A stretch of DNA of 64,000 nt from Amycolatopsis roodepoortensis. Lineage in GTDB: Bacteria; Actinomycetota; Actinomycetes; Mycobacteriales; Pseudonocardiaceae. Of this stretch, positions 1 to 8,751 are shown piece by piece. Location: contig NZ_JADBEJ010000001.1 in assembly GCF_014873915.1 (NCBI RefSeq), positions 1,550,001 to 1,614,000 on the forward strand. Reading direction: 5' to 3'. The position numbers and the translations under genes are program-made. Under the pieces are notes generated by a model that did not search any database, was not told the DNA's origin, and saw nothing but the letters and a program-made list of their open reading frames with translations. Position 1 is the first letter of the stretch, and each line of letters begins with the position of its first letter.

Positions 1-1785
1 GTCCGGTCCGGCCGGGAAGCGCTCGGTTACGCCGAACTCGACGAGTGGGCCGGGCGGGTCGCGGCTCGGGTGCTCGCGGCGGGAGCGGGTCCGGGCAGCC
101 GGGTCGCCGTGCTGGTGCCGCCGTCCGCGGCGATGATCGCCGCGGTGCTCGGTGTGCTTCGGGCGGGCGCCGCCTATGTCCCGGTGGACCTCGCCCAGCC
201 CCGCCGCCGCGTTGCCGCGGTGCTGGAAGACTCAGGGGCCGAGGTCGCCGTGGTCTCCGCCGAGTCGGCTTACCGCCTCGACGGGCTCGACGTGCGGCTG
301 GTGCCCGCCGAACACGACGGCCCGGCACCGGACGCGACCCTTCCCGTGGCCGGGATCGGCGACCCCGCCTACGTCATCTACACCTCGGGCAGCACCGGTG
401 AGCCGAAAGGCGTTCTGGTCGACCACGGCGCTCTCGCCGCTTCGACGGCCGCCCGCCGCTCCGTCTATCCCGGGCATTCCGTGTTCTTGCTGGTCTCCCC
501 GCTGGCCTTCGATTCGTCGGTGGCGGGGTTGTGGGGCACCTTGACCGCGGGCGGCACCTTGGTCGTGGCCGGCCCCGACGAGGTCAGTGACCCGGCGCGG
601 CTGGTCGACCTCATCGACACGCACCGGGTGACCAGGTTCCTGTGCGTGCCCTCCCTCTACGGCGTGCTGCTGGACGCGGCCGAACGTGCCGGAGCGAACC
701 GCCTGTCGACCGTCGACACCGTGATCGTCGCGGGGGAGGCGTTGCCGGAACCGTTGGTACAGCGGCATTTCGCTTGGCACGGCCGCGCTGTCGCGCTGGT
801 CAACGAGTACGGTCCGACCGAGGCCACCGTCTGGGCGAGCTATCGCAGGTTCGACCGTCCGGACCCGGTCTCCATCGGCGTTCCGGTGCCGGGCGCCCGC
901 CTTTACGTGCTCGACGAAGAAGGAGTTCCACAGCCGAGAGGCGTGGCCGGTGAGCTGTACATCGGCGGGACGGGCGTCGCTCTCGGCTACCTCGGGCGTC
1001 CCGAAGCGACCACCCGCGCGTTCACCGGCGACCCCTTCGCCGGCGTGGAAGGCGCGCGGATGTACCGCACCGGTGACCGGGCTCGCTGGAACGACGACGG
1101 CACCCTGGACTTTCTCGGCCGGAGCGACCACCAGGTCAAGATCCGCGGGCACCGGGTGGAACTCGGCGCGGTCGAGACGGCCCTGCTCGGCGCGCCGGGT
1201 GTGCGGGCGGGCGCGGTGTCACCGGACTCCGGACTGACCCGGCTGGTGGCGTTCGTGGTCGCGTCTCCCGGGGCGAGTGCGGACTCGATGCGCGCACACC
1301 TGGCCGAACGGCTGGGCCCCGCCGCCCTGCCCAGCCGGTTCGAGCTGGTCGACACCTTGCCGGTCACCGTGACCGGCAAACTCGACCGCGTCGGGCTACG
1401 CGAGGCGGCGGACGAGGTCCTGCGGCGGCCCGGCCCGGCAGGCGACGGCCACCGGACGACCGAGGGGATGCCCGCCAGGGTGGCGGCGGCTTGGGCCGAG
1501 GTCCTCCAGCTTCCGGACGTGCCCGCCGACGTCAACTTCTTCGACCTCGGCGGCCATTCACTGACCCTGTTCCAATTGCAGAACGCTCTGGAACAGCACA
1601 CCGGCACCCGGCCGTCGGTCGTGACGTTGTTCCGGCACACCACCGTCTCCGCGCAGGCCGAGCTGATCAGCGGGGGCGGCAAGGGAGCGCAGGGCGCGTC
1701 GGCCGAGCAGCGTCAGGCCGCGGCCCGGCGCGCCCGTGTCCTGCGGGCCAGAAGGCAGCGCGCGACCGAGGGACCGGCCCGATGA
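1..1785 (+). CDS. NRPS adenylation-carrier (A-T) protein, 5' end outside window
   Basis: This is the end of a nonribosomal peptide synthetase that activates an amino acid as its adenylate and loads it on a carrier domain. The frame is open from base 1, so the N-terminus is missing. Visible A-domain cores are YTSGSTGEPKG, NEYGPTEATVW, YRTGDRARW, QVKIRGHRVELG and TVTGKLDR. A carrier domain follows with FDLGGHSL (phosphopantetheine Ser) and a short basic tail; no C-terminal TE or C domain is present. Aligning by eye to GrsA gives a specificity code of D-S-A-L-I-A-E-V-W-K, which shares seven of ten positions with the histidine code of bacitracin synthetase as I remember it. The stop overlaps the next start (ATGA). 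Whether a C or MbtH domain lies upstream cannot be seen. Confidence 0.93.
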   Translation, partial: VRSGREALGYAELDEWAGRVAARVLAAGAGPGSRVAVLVPPSAAMIAAVLGVLRAGAAYVPVDLAQPRRRVAAVLEDSGAEVAVVSAESAYRLDGLDVRLVPAEHDGPAPDATLPVAGIGDPAYVIYTSGSTGEPKGVLVDHGALAASTAARRSVYPGHSVFLLVSPLAFDSSVAGLWGTLTAGGTLVVAGPDEVSDPARLVDLIDTHRVTRFLCVPSLYGVLLDAAERAGANRLSTVDTVIVAGEALPEPLVQRHFAWHGRAVALVNEYGPTEATVWASYRRFDRPDPVSIGVPVPGARLYVLDEEGVPQPRGVAGELYIGGTGVALGYLGRPEATTRAFTGDPFAGVEGARMYRTGDRARWNDDGTLDFLGRSDHQVKIRGHRVELGAVETALLGAPGVRAGAVSPDSGLTRLVAFVVASPGASADSMRAHLAERLGPAALPSRFELVDTLPVTVTGKLDRVGLREAADEVLRRPGPAGDGHRTTEGMPARVAAAWAEVLQLPDVPADVNFFDLGGHSLTLFQLQNALEQHTGTRPSVVTLFRHTTVSAQAELISGGGKGAQGASAEQRQAAARRARVLRARRQRATEGPAR

Positions 1786-2531
1786 CCGGGGCCGCCACGC
1801 TTTGGCTGCACCGCACGGTCGAACGGCCGCTGGCGAAAGCGAGGCTCGTCTGCTTCCCCCATGCCGGCGGTTCGGCGTCGTTCTTCCGTGACTGGGGCGA
1901 GAACCTGCACGACGTCGAGGTGTTCGCGGTGTGCTACCCGGGGCGCGCGGAGCGGATCGCCGAGGAGCCGCCGACGGATCTGATCCGGCTCGGCAGGGAC
2001 ATCGCCGACGCGGTGGCGGCGCTCGGCGACGACCGGCCCGTCTCCTTGTTCGGGCACAGCCTCGGCGCGGTGGTCGCGCTGGAAACCGCCCGGCGGCTGG
2101 AAGAACTCGGCCGCGGCCCGGCGCGCCTGTTCGCCTCCGGGTCGCGGGACGCCCCGCTGCCCGGCGCCGACGAGTACGAGGACCCAGCGCCGGAGTTGGT
2201 CGCCCAGCGGCTGATCGAGCTCGGCGGCACCGACGCCGAACTGGCCGCGGACCCGTACTTCCAGGAGCTGGTGCTGCCCTACATCATCGGCGATGGCGCG
2301 ATGTTCCACGCCTACGCCAATCCACTGAAGCCGATCCTGCGGTGCCCGGTCACGACGATCGTCGGCGATGAGGACGTCGACGCCGATCGCAGGCCGTGGC
2401 GCGAGCTGACCGCGTCGACCCTGGACGAGCACGTCGTACCGGGCGACCACTTCTATCTGACCCCGAGACCGCCATACGCCCTGCTCCAGCGCTACCTGGA
2501 CCCGGCGTCGAACCCGGCAGGAGCGGAATGA
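1782..2531 (+). CDS. Type II thioesterase
   Basis: A 249-residue alpha/beta-hydrolase of the external thioesterase family, which removes acyl or aminoacyl groups from carrier domains, either as proofreading or to release a modified amino acid. The family pattern is clear: FPHAGGSA near the N-terminus, YPGRAERI, the nucleophile elbow GHSLG, an Asp in the GDEDVDAD stretch and the catalytic His in PGDHFYL. It overlaps both neighbours by four bases (ATGA), so it should be translated together with the A-T protein. In nikkomycin-type pathways a comparable thioesterase (NikP2) frees the hydroxylated amino acid from an A-T protein; that role here is inference. Confidence 0.92.
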   Translation: MTGAATLWLHRTVERPLAKARLVCFPHAGGSASFFRDWGENLHDVEVFAVCYPGRAERIAEEPPTDLIRLGRDIADAVAALGDDRPVSLFGHSLGAVVALETARRLEELGRGPARLFASGSRDAPLPGADEYEDPAPELVAQRLIELGGTDAELAADPYFQELVLPYIIGDGAMFHAYANPLKPILRCPVTTIVGDEDVDADRRPWRELTASTLDEHVVPGDHFYLTPRPPYALLQRYLDPASNPAGAE

Positions 2532-3538
2532 CCGGCACGAAAGCCCACCCCGGTTCCGAAGACACGCGTGTCGGCCCACCACCCCCGCTCGACCACGAGC
2601 TGGCCGCACCGCTGCGGGACATCCTCGCGGATCTGGGCGGGCCGCTGACACCGGAACTCTTCGCCGACCGCCGGGCGCGGACCGAGGCGGGGAGCCTGTC
2701 GGACGAGGACATCCGGCGCGGTGGCGCGTTCGAACTCCGGGAGCTGCGGGTGCCGGGGCCACCGGACGCACCGGAGGTCCCCGTGCTCGTGTGCCTGCCG
2801 ACCGGGAGCCCCGGACCGCATCCGGTGCTCTACAACACGCACGGCGGCGGCATGGTCGCGGGCAACAACCGGACCGTCGAACTCGCCGGCGAGCTCGACC
2901 GCGCCCAGGAACTCCAGCTCGCCGTGGTCGCGGTGGATTACCGGCTGGCACCGGAAAACCCGGACCCCGCACCGCTGGAGGACTGCTACGCCGTGCTGGA
3001 GTGGGTGGCCGCGGCCGCCGGCGAGCACGGATTCGACCCGGCCAGGATCGTCATCAGCGGCAACAGCGCGGGTGGTTGCCTCGCGGCCGGGGTCAGCCTG
3101 CTCGCCCGAGACCGGGGCGGGCCCGCGCTGCTGGGACAGATGCTGCAATGCCCGATGCTCGATGACCGGTGCGACACGCCATCCTCGTTCCAGATGGAGG
3201 GCATCGGCCTGTGGGACCGGCTCTCCGACCTCGCGGGCTGGACGGCGCTGCTGGGCGAGCGCCGGGGCACCGACGACGTTTCCCCTTACACCGCACCGGC
3301 GAGGGCGGACGACCTGGCGGGCCTGCCCCCCGCGTTCATCGACGTCGGTTCGGTGGAGGCCCTGCGTGACGAAGCGGTGCGGTACGCGAGCCGGATCTGG
3401 CAGGCGGGTGGCGAGGCCGAACTGCACGTCTGGTCTGGTGCGTTCCACAGTTTCGACGAATGGGTGCCGGACGCCGTCGTCTCGAAAACCGCCCAGCGTG
3501 CGCGACTCGACTGGCTGCGCCGTCTGCTGGCACGGTAG
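2528..3538 (+). CDS. HSL-family alpha/beta-hydrolase (esterase/deacylase)
   Basis: A 336-residue hydrolase of the hormone-sensitive-lipase group. It has the HGGG oxyanion-hole motif, YRLAPENP, and the nucleophile elbow GNSAGG (usually GDSAGG). The probable acid lies after FIDVGSVEALRDE and the His is in WSGAFHSFD. The family hydrolyses small acyl esters or amides. The start is the ATG in the ATGA overlap with the thioesterase stop. Placed between a thioesterase and an ATP-grasp ligase it probably removes an acyl group from, or acts as a deacetylase in, the pathway product. The substrate cannot be told from sequence. Confidence 0.88.
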   Translation: MTGTKAHPGSEDTRVGPPPPLDHELAAPLRDILADLGGPLTPELFADRRARTEAGSLSDEDIRRGGAFELRELRVPGPPDAPEVPVLVCLPTGSPGPHPVLYNTHGGGMVAGNNRTVELAGELDRAQELQLAVVAVDYRLAPENPDPAPLEDCYAVLEWVAAAAGEHGFDPARIVISGNSAGGCLAAGVSLLARDRGGPALLGQMLQCPMLDDRCDTPSSFQMEGIGLWDRLSDLAGWTALLGERRGTDDVSPYTAPARADDLAGLPPAFIDVGSVEALRDEAVRYASRIWQAGGEAELHVWSGAFHSFDEWVPDAVVSKTAQRARLDWLRRLLAR

Positions 3539-3541
3539 ATC

Positions 3542-4780
3542 ATGAGCGTGTCAGCCGAGCCTCGCCTGTTGTTCGTCGGCGGTGCGGGCCCCATCTCCTC
3601 GAGCCGGGACATCGTCTCCGACGCCCTGAACCAGGCACGGGCCCGCGGAATCCGCACCCACATCCTCAGCCGTGCCGAACTGCTGGCCGAGACCAAGGAG
3701 GTCACCGCGCTCGCCGACGAGGTGTCCGTGGTGGATCCCGATGACCCGGTGGCCTGCGCGCGATGGGCGCGTGAGCGGTCGGCGGCGGGCGACCGGTTCG
3801 AGCTGGTGCTGGGCCTGCGGGACACCGTGCTCGCCGCGGTCGCCGAATGCGCGCGGGTCTTCGGTGCGGTGGGGAACTCGCCGGACGCCGTTTCCCGCGT
3901 CCGCAACAAGGACACCTGCCGGGAGGCGCTCGCCGCGGCCGGGTTCCGCCAGCCGTCGGTGCGGCTGTGCGACGGCGTCGGCCAGGCGGCCGAATTCCTC
4001 GCCGCCTCCACCGGCCCGTGGGTGGTCAAGCCCCGAGACGGCATGGCCAGCATCGGCGTGCGGAAGGTGTCCGCGCCCGCCGACCTTCCCGCCGCGATCG
4101 AGGCACTACCCGATCGCGAACTGTTCCTCGTCGAGGAATTCGTGTCCGGTCCCGAATTCAGTGTGGAAGGGGTTTTCCTCGGCGGGCGGCCGCGTGTGCT
4201 CGCGGTGACCGAGAAGGAAAAGCTGCCACCACCGCATTTCGTCGAGAGCGGGCATCTGCTTCCCGCGGACCTGCCGGAGGAACGCGCTCGGGAGATCGAA
4301 CGGCAGGTCACCGCCGCACTTACCGCGCTCGGCCTGTGTTTCGGCGTCTTCCACGTCGAATTGTGGCTGTGCGCAGGGGAAGTCGTGCTCGGCGAAGTGC
4401 ACGTCCGGCCCGGCGGGGACTGGTTGCACCGGCTGCTCGCGCACGCCATTCCCGGTCTGGAGCTGTTCGGCCTGATCTTCGACGATCTGCTCGGCCGCCC
4501 GTCCACCGGGTGCCCGGCGCCCACCCGCGCGGGAGCGGCCCGCTTTCTCACCGCGCGGCCCGGGCGCCTGGTCCGGATCGAGGGCTGGGAGCGGGTGCGG
4601 GATCATCCGGCCGTGCTGCACGCCGAACTGACCGTCCGTCCCGGAGACCGGATCGGCCCGGTGCACCAGTCCGGCGACCGGGCAGGCGTCGTGGTGGTCG
4701 GTGCGGACACCCCGGAAGCCGCCCGCGACCTCGCGCGGAGGCTGGCCGGTGCGGTGCGGTTCACCGTCGATGGAGACTGA
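3542..4780 (+). CDS. ATP-grasp carboxylate-amine ligase
   Basis: A 412-residue ATP-grasp enzyme that would activate a carboxylate as an acyl phosphate and join it to an amine or similar nucleophile. Family features in order are the glycine-rich LLFVGGAGPIS start, a pre-ATP-grasp Rossmann-like region, NKDTCREALAAAG, the ATP-binding PWVVKPRDGMASIGV, the hinge LFLVEEFVSGPEFSVEG, and the metal-binding end HVELWL..VVLGEVHVRPGGD. Related enzymes form peptide bonds in nucleoside and aminoglycoside pathways (NikS, BtrJ type). It starts three bases after the hydrolase stop and is the last gene of this operon. The stop lies 14 bases from the convergent peptidase. Confidence 0.9.
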   Translation: MSVSAEPRLLFVGGAGPISSSRDIVSDALNQARARGIRTHILSRAELLAETKEVTALADEVSVVDPDDPVACARWARERSAAGDRFELVLGLRDTVLAAVAECARVFGAVGNSPDAVSRVRNKDTCREALAAAGFRQPSVRLCDGVGQAAEFLAASTGPWVVKPRDGMASIGVRKVSAPADLPAAIEALPDRELFLVEEFVSGPEFSVEGVFLGGRPRVLAVTEKEKLPPPHFVESGHLLPADLPEERAREIERQVTAALTALGLCFGVFHVELWLCAGEVVLGEVHVRPGGDWLHRLLAHAIPGLELFGLIFDDLLGRPSTGCPAPTRAGAARFLTARPGRLVRIEGWERVRDHPAVLHAELTVRPGDRIGPVHQSGDRAGVVVVGADTPEAARDLARRLAGAVRFTVDGD

Positions 4781-4793
4781 TACAGGCCCGCTT

Positions 4794-5858
4794 CTAGACG
4801 CGCCAACGTGACGTCGGGAGTGCGGGGACCCGGTGGCCGCGGTGACCGGTCATCTCCTCGTTCGCGAACAGGGCGTTGAGCACCGCCTCTTCGGTCGCCT
4901 GCACCACGGCCTCGAAGAACGGGTCGAGCCTGCCCCACGGGATGAAGCGCATGCTTTCGTACTCGGCCTCATCCGTCCGCGGGAACCGGCTGGTGAGCGC
5001 GCCCGGGTTCGCCGTGCTGAAGGCGAGGAAGAGGTCGCCGGAGAAGTGCGAACCCGCGGTGCCCGTGCGGGCGAGGCCGAGCGGGACACGGCGGGCGAGC
5101 GACGTGCACTGGCCGGGCAGCAGGGGAGCGTCGGTGCCGACGATCACGATCACAGATCCCGCGCCCGCCGGCGCCGTCCAGGCCTCCTCCATCGGATTGT
5201 CGGCGCCGAGTTCGGCTCCGACGTGTTCGCCCGCGACGGTGAGCTCGCGACGGGAGCCGAAGTTGGCCTGTACCAACGCTCCCACGGTGTACTCGTCGTC
5301 CCCGTAGGACACGACGCGGGAGGCCGTGCCGGTGCCGCCCTTGAAGCCGTAACAGGTCATCCCGGTACCGCCGCCGACGGAACCCTCGTCGACCGGACCC
5401 GTACGCGCGGCGTCGATCGCGGCGATGGCGTGTCCACTGTGGATGGTCGGCGCGGTGCTGTCGTTCAGGTAGCCGTCCCAGGTCTCGGCGACCACCGGCA
5501 GCAGCCATTCGGCGGCCACGTCGGGCCGTTCGCGCACCACCCAGTCGATCGTGCCGCGGTGGCACGCGCCGACGGCGTGCGTGGAGGTGATCAGCACCGG
5601 CAGGGTCAGCGAGCCGGTCTCGGCCAGCCACGCGGTGCCGGTCATCTCTCCGTTGCCGTTGAGGGCGTACGTCCCGGCCGCGCACGGTACGGCGAAGTCC
5701 TCGCGTCCGCGCGGCAGGACGGCGGTGACGCCGGTGCGCACCGACTCGCCTTCGACGAGGGTCGTGAAACCGATCTCGACGCCGGGGACGTCGGTGAGCG
5801 CGTTGTGCTCGCCGGTCCGGCCGGGCAGCGGGACACCCAGGTCGCGGGCGCGGGTCAT
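4794..5858 (-). CDS. P1-family (DmpA/BapA-type) aminopeptidase
   Basis: A 354-residue N-terminal nucleophile hydrolase of peptidase family S58/P1. Members self-cleave and release N-terminal residues from peptides, including D- and beta-amino acid peptides. Diagnostic segments are DVPGVEIGFTT, VGGGTGMTCYGFKGGTGTAS, LVQANFG and SVIVIVGTDAPLLPGQ. By alignment the cleavage bond is Gly234-Ser235, making Ser235 the nucleophile. The start is the ATG preceded by GGAGGA; longer in-frame starts run into another reading frame. It overlaps the small ORF upstream and is read with the TetR gene, suggesting controlled peptide breakdown alongside the divergent APC permease. Confidence 0.92.
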   Translation of the reverse strand: MTRARDLGVPLPGRTGEHNALTDVPGVEIGFTTLVEGESVRTGVTAVLPRGREDFAVPCAAGTYALNGNGEMTGTAWLAETGSLTLPVLITSTHAVGACHRGTIDWVVRERPDVAAEWLLPVVAETWDGYLNDSTAPTIHSGHAIAAIDAARTGPVDEGSVGGGTGMTCYGFKGGTGTASRVVSYGDDEYTVGALVQANFGSRRELTVAGEHVGAELGADNPMEEAWTAPAGAGSVIVIVGTDAPLLPGQCTSLARRVPLGLARTGTAGSHFSGDLFLAFSTANPGALTSRFPRTDEAEYESMRFIPWGRLDPFFEAVVQATEEAVLNALFANEEMTGHRGHRVPALPTSRWRV

Positions 5859-5998
5859 GGACGGTCCTCCAAGTGTTCGTAGGTGAACCCGCGTCCGCGA
5901 TCGACGTCGGCAGGGCTCTGCATGGTCATCCAGGTCGCCAGAGTGCTGAGGGCGCCCTGCCACCGCGATAGCGAGGCCTTCGGCCGGGGCGGGCTCAC
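5855..5998 (-). CDS. Overlapping 47-residue ORF between tetR and the peptidase
   Basis: A short ORF not recognised as a known family. It begins with the GTG in the GTGA overlap with the tetR stop and ends with the TGA in the ATGA overlap with the peptidase start. It therefore fills the whole 136-base gap between them in the remaining frame. The product begins VSPPRPKASLSRWQ, has a Trp-containing middle (LATWMTMQSPADVD) and ends RGRGFTYEHLEDRP; no membrane segment or signal peptide is obvious. The peptidase ribosome-binding site (GGAGGA) lies inside its last codons. Exact stop-start overlap at both ends suggests it is translated, as a peptide or as a coupling device. Confidence 0.6.
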   Translation of the reverse strand: MSPPRPKASLSRWQGALSTLATWMTMQSPADVDRGRGFTYEHLEDRP

Positions 5999-6642
5999 GC
6001 GTTCGGTCCCTTCTCGGGTGCATCTTCGGCTCCGCCGACAGGCGCCAAGGGGTTCGAGGTGGCTGTGCGGGCGTAGGAGAGCAACATCGCTTCGGCGGTG
6101 GCGGTTTCCAGCGTCGGCACGGCCTGCGTGAGGTGCAGGCCGTAACCGTCCTCCAGCGCGACGAGGTTCCGTGCGATCGACACCGCGTCCGCGGTCAGTG
6201 TGAACTCGCCGGTGGCGGCGCCCGCTTCGAGGATTCCCGTGTAGATCCGGACCTGCTGCTCGTAAAGCGTGATGTGCCGGGCCGCGTACACGGGATCGCG
6301 GCGGGCGATCGTGCCCAGTTCGTAGAGCAGCACGCAGAGTTCGTCGTCGGGACCGGTGGGCAGGCCGCTCCGGATCATCGCCAGCAACCGGTCGGACGGC
6401 TTCGTCTTCGCGCCCGCGGCCTGCTCACGCGCCGAGCAGAACCGCGCCACCGCCTCGCGCTGCACCTCCTGGAGCAGGTCGGTGAGGGTGGGGAAGTAGT
6501 ACAGGACCGAGCCCGGCGACAGGCCCGCCCCCTCGGCGACGTCCCTCAGCCGCAGGTTCAGCACGCCGCGTTCGAGGACGGCCTGTCTGGCCACCTCGAT
6601 CAGTTCGGTCCGTCGCTCCGCCGCCTTGCTGGGTCTTGCCAT
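5995..6642 (-). CDS. TetR-family transcriptional regulator
   Basis: A 215-residue repressor with an N-terminal TetR helix-turn-helix (about residues 10-56; LRLRDVAEGAGLSPGSVLYYF) and an all-helical ligand-binding half. The second half resembles the BetI-like group. It is divergent from the APC permease, with three TTCGAA sites between the two starts, and is followed by the coupled small ORF and the P1 peptidase. The likely job is to control uptake and peptidase genes in response to an amine or amino-acid derivative; the ligand is not known. Confidence 0.92.
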   Translation of the reverse strand: MARPSKAAERRTELIEVARQAVLERGVLNLRLRDVAEGAGLSPGSVLYYFPTLTDLLQEVQREAVARFCSAREQAAGAKTKPSDRLLAMIRSGLPTGPDDELCVLLYELGTIARRDPVYAARHITLYEQQVRIYTGILEAGAATGEFTLTADAVSIARNLVALEDGYGLHLTQAVPTLETATAEAMLLSYARTATSNPLAPVGGAEDAPEKGPNA

Positions 6643-6652
6643 GCCCTCATTC

Positions 6653-6748
6653 TTCGAATCTTGTTCGAAAAACGCAAGCGCTGCGCGCGATCAACCCTTG
6701 ACGTCACACGGCCGAAGGCCTTTGATGCGTGCTCAACGGTTTTTCGAA
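6653..6748. promoter_or_regulatory. TTCGAA boxes, probable TetR operator
   Basis: Two TTCGAA hexamers form a dyad with a five-base spacer (6653-6658 and 6664-6669), starting 11 bases upstream of the tetR start. A third TTCGAA at 6743-6748 lies 37 bases before the permease start. Since TTCGAA is itself palindromic and rare in DNA this GC-rich, three copies in one divergent intergenic region are a reasonable operator candidate for the adjacent TetR protein. Confidence 0.55.
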
Positions 6749-6784
6749 GGAGATTCAAGGAACCCACCTTGTAGGAGGTCGGCC

Positions 6785-8161
6785 GTGTCCACTCCAGCCC
6801 TGCGCCGCGGTCTGCGCACCCTCGGCACGCTGCTCATCACGCTCTCCGCGATCAGCCCCGCCTCGTCGGTCTTCATCATCGCGCCGGGGGTGATCTCCGG
6901 TGCCGGGACGGGCGCCTTCTACAGCTTCGTGGCGGCCGCGGTGGTCGGGGTGTTCATGGCCTTCGTCTACGCCGAACTGGCGTCGGCGTTCCCGCTGGCG
7001 GGCGGCGAGTACGCGATCGTCACCCGCACTCTCGGCCGCTTGCCCGGGTTCGCCGTACTCGGCCTGATGATCATCACGCAGGTGCTCATCGTCGCGGTGA
7101 TCGCGCTCGGCGTCGGTACCTACCTCGGCGTGCTCCTGCCCGGCGTGCCCGGCTCGGTGATCGCCGCCGTGACCTGTGTGGTCGCGGCCGTCGTCGGCAT
7201 TTTCGACATCAAGCTCAACGCCTGGGTCACCGGTATCTTCCTGGCGATCGAGATCGTGGCGCTGATCGTGGTCAGCGCGCTCGGACTGCTGAACCCGGCG
7301 CGCTCGTTCACTGAGATGCTGGCTCATCCGGTCGCCTCGGACGGCGGCCCGGCCACGGTCGGCGCCATCGCGATCGCCACCTCGGTCGCGATCTTCGCCT
7401 ACAACGGCTACGGCTCGGCGGTGTACTTCGGCGAGGAGACGCAGGACGCCTCGCGCGGCATCGCCCGCGCGATCCTGATGGCCCTCGGCATCACGGTGCT
7501 CGCCGAGCTGATCCCGGTGACCGCGGTCCTGCTCGGCGCGCCCGATCTGAACGCGTTGTTCGCCTCGGGGAACATGCTGTCCTACTTCATCGACTCGCGC
7601 GGCGGCGGCACCCTCGACACGGTGCTCGGGCTGGCGGTCGCGCTCGCGATCATCAACGCCGTGCTGGCGATCGTGCTGATCAGTTCGCGGATGCTGTTCA
7701 GCAGCGGCCGCGACCGCGCGTGGCCCCGGCCGGTCAACCTGGCGCTGGCCGCGGTGCACCCGAAGTTCGGGACGCCGTGGGTGGCCACCGTCGGCACCGG
7801 GCTGGTCGCCGCGCTGCTCTGCTTCGTCGACCCGAAGCTGCTCCTGGTGGTGACGAGCACGTCGATCGTGGCGGTCTACGCGGCGCTCTGCCTCGGCGCG
7901 ATCGTCGGCAGGCGCACCGGTGCCACCGCGCACGCCAAGTACCGGATGCCGTGGTTTCCCGTCGCGCCGGTGCTGGCGCTGGCCGTCCTGGTGTTCGTCG
8001 TCTACCAGAACCTGCTCGACCCGGCGGTGGGACGGCCGAGCCTGATCGTCACGGCCTGCGTCGCGCTGCTGTCCATCGCGTACTACGTCCTGGTGCTGCG
8101 GCGGAAGGGCGGCTGGAAGCTCGCCGACGTCACCGAGGAGAAGGCCGAGGAGCCCGCTTGA
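6785..8161 (+). CDS. APC-superfamily amino acid/polyamine permease
   Basis: A 458-residue integral membrane protein with about twelve hydrophobic segments. The first helix shows the family pattern (LITLSAISPASSVFIIAPG) and a later one reads AIFAYNGYGSAVYFGEE. It should carry amino acids or polyamines by proton symport or exchange. The GTG start follows GTAGGAGGTCGGCC, an ideal ribosome-binding site; the longer ORF upstream crosses the operator region and is rejected. It is divergent from tetR and abuts the end of the XRE-cupin gene on the other strand. Confidence 0.92.
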   Translation: MSTPALRRGLRTLGTLLITLSAISPASSVFIIAPGVISGAGTGAFYSFVAAAVVGVFMAFVYAELASAFPLAGGEYAIVTRTLGRLPGFAVLGLMIITQVLIVAVIALGVGTYLGVLLPGVPGSVIAAVTCVVAAVVGIFDIKLNAWVTGIFLAIEIVALIVVSALGLLNPARSFTEMLAHPVASDGGPATVGAIAIATSVAIFAYNGYGSAVYFGEETQDASRGIARAILMALGITVLAELIPVTAVLLGAPDLNALFASGNMLSYFIDSRGGGTLDTVLGLAVALAIINAVLAIVLISSRMLFSSGRDRAWPRPVNLALAAVHPKFGTPWVATVGTGLVAALLCFVDPKLLLVVTSTSIVAVYAALCLGAIVGRRTGATAHAKYRMPWFPVAPVLALAVLVFVVYQNLLDPAVGRPSLIVTACVALLSIAYYVLVLRRKGGWKLADVTEEKAEEPA

Positions 8162-8728
8162 TCAGGTGTACTCGGCGATCTCGACGCCGAACGTGCCCGG
8201 TTCGAGCGCCTCGAAGATGTGCGGGACGTCGCCGGGATAGCAGATGTAGTCGCCGGGCAGCAGTTCGACCGGCTCGTCCAGCGGCCCCACCTTGGCGCGG
8301 CCCGCGCTGAGGACGATGTGCTCGACGATGCCGCTCATATGCGGATCCGAGAGCCGCGGTTTCCCGGGCTCGGCGCGGATCAGGTACACGTCCCGCCGGG
8401 CGCCGGGCGGGCAAGAACTGAGCAGCGTGCACGCGTAGTCGGCGTGTTCGGCGAACACCGTCGGGCCGCTGCCCGAGCGGATGACCTGCACACGGGGACG
8501 CTCGGGTTCGACCACGCGGGAGAACGGCACGTCGAGCGCGACGCACAACGCCCAGATCGTCTCGACGCTCGGGTTCCCGGTCCCGGACTCCAGCTGCGAG
8601 AGCGTGGACTTCGCGATGCCGGCGCGTTTGGCGACCTCGGTGAGGGACAGCCCGGTGCGGGCCCGTTCCCGGCGCAAGGACATGGCGATGACGTCCAGAG
8701 GTGCGCCGTCGGACGCGGTCGGGGACAT
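8162..8728 (-). CDS. XRE-cupin transcriptional regulator
   Basis: A 188-residue regulator with an N-terminal XRE helix-turn-helix (LSLTEVAKRAGIAKSTLSQL, about residues 27-46) and a C-terminal cupin domain (DPHMSGIVEHIVLSAG and ELLPGDYICYPGDVPH). The ATG chosen has GGAG seven bases upstream. An ATG 57 bases further upstream at 8785 lacks a ribosome-binding site and would put the dyads inside the gene. It is divergent from azlCD and probably represses it in response to an amino acid or related small molecule. Confidence 0.9.
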   Translation of the reverse strand: MSPTASDGAPLDVIAMSLRRERARTGLSLTEVAKRAGIAKSTLSQLESGTGNPSVETIWALCVALDVPFSRVVEPERPRVQVIRSGSGPTVFAEHADYACTLLSSCPPGARRDVYLIRAEPGKPRLSDPHMSGIVEHIVLSAGRAKVGPLDEPVELLPGDYICYPGDVPHIFEALEPGTFGVEIAEYT

Positions 8729-8751
8729 GCGTTCGCTCCATCGGTCGTTGC

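Noticed and set aside
4833..5882. 349-residue plus-strand open frame opposite the P1 peptidase
   Set aside because: It is an antisense frame with no recognisable motifs, whereas the minus strand matches a known family along its length.
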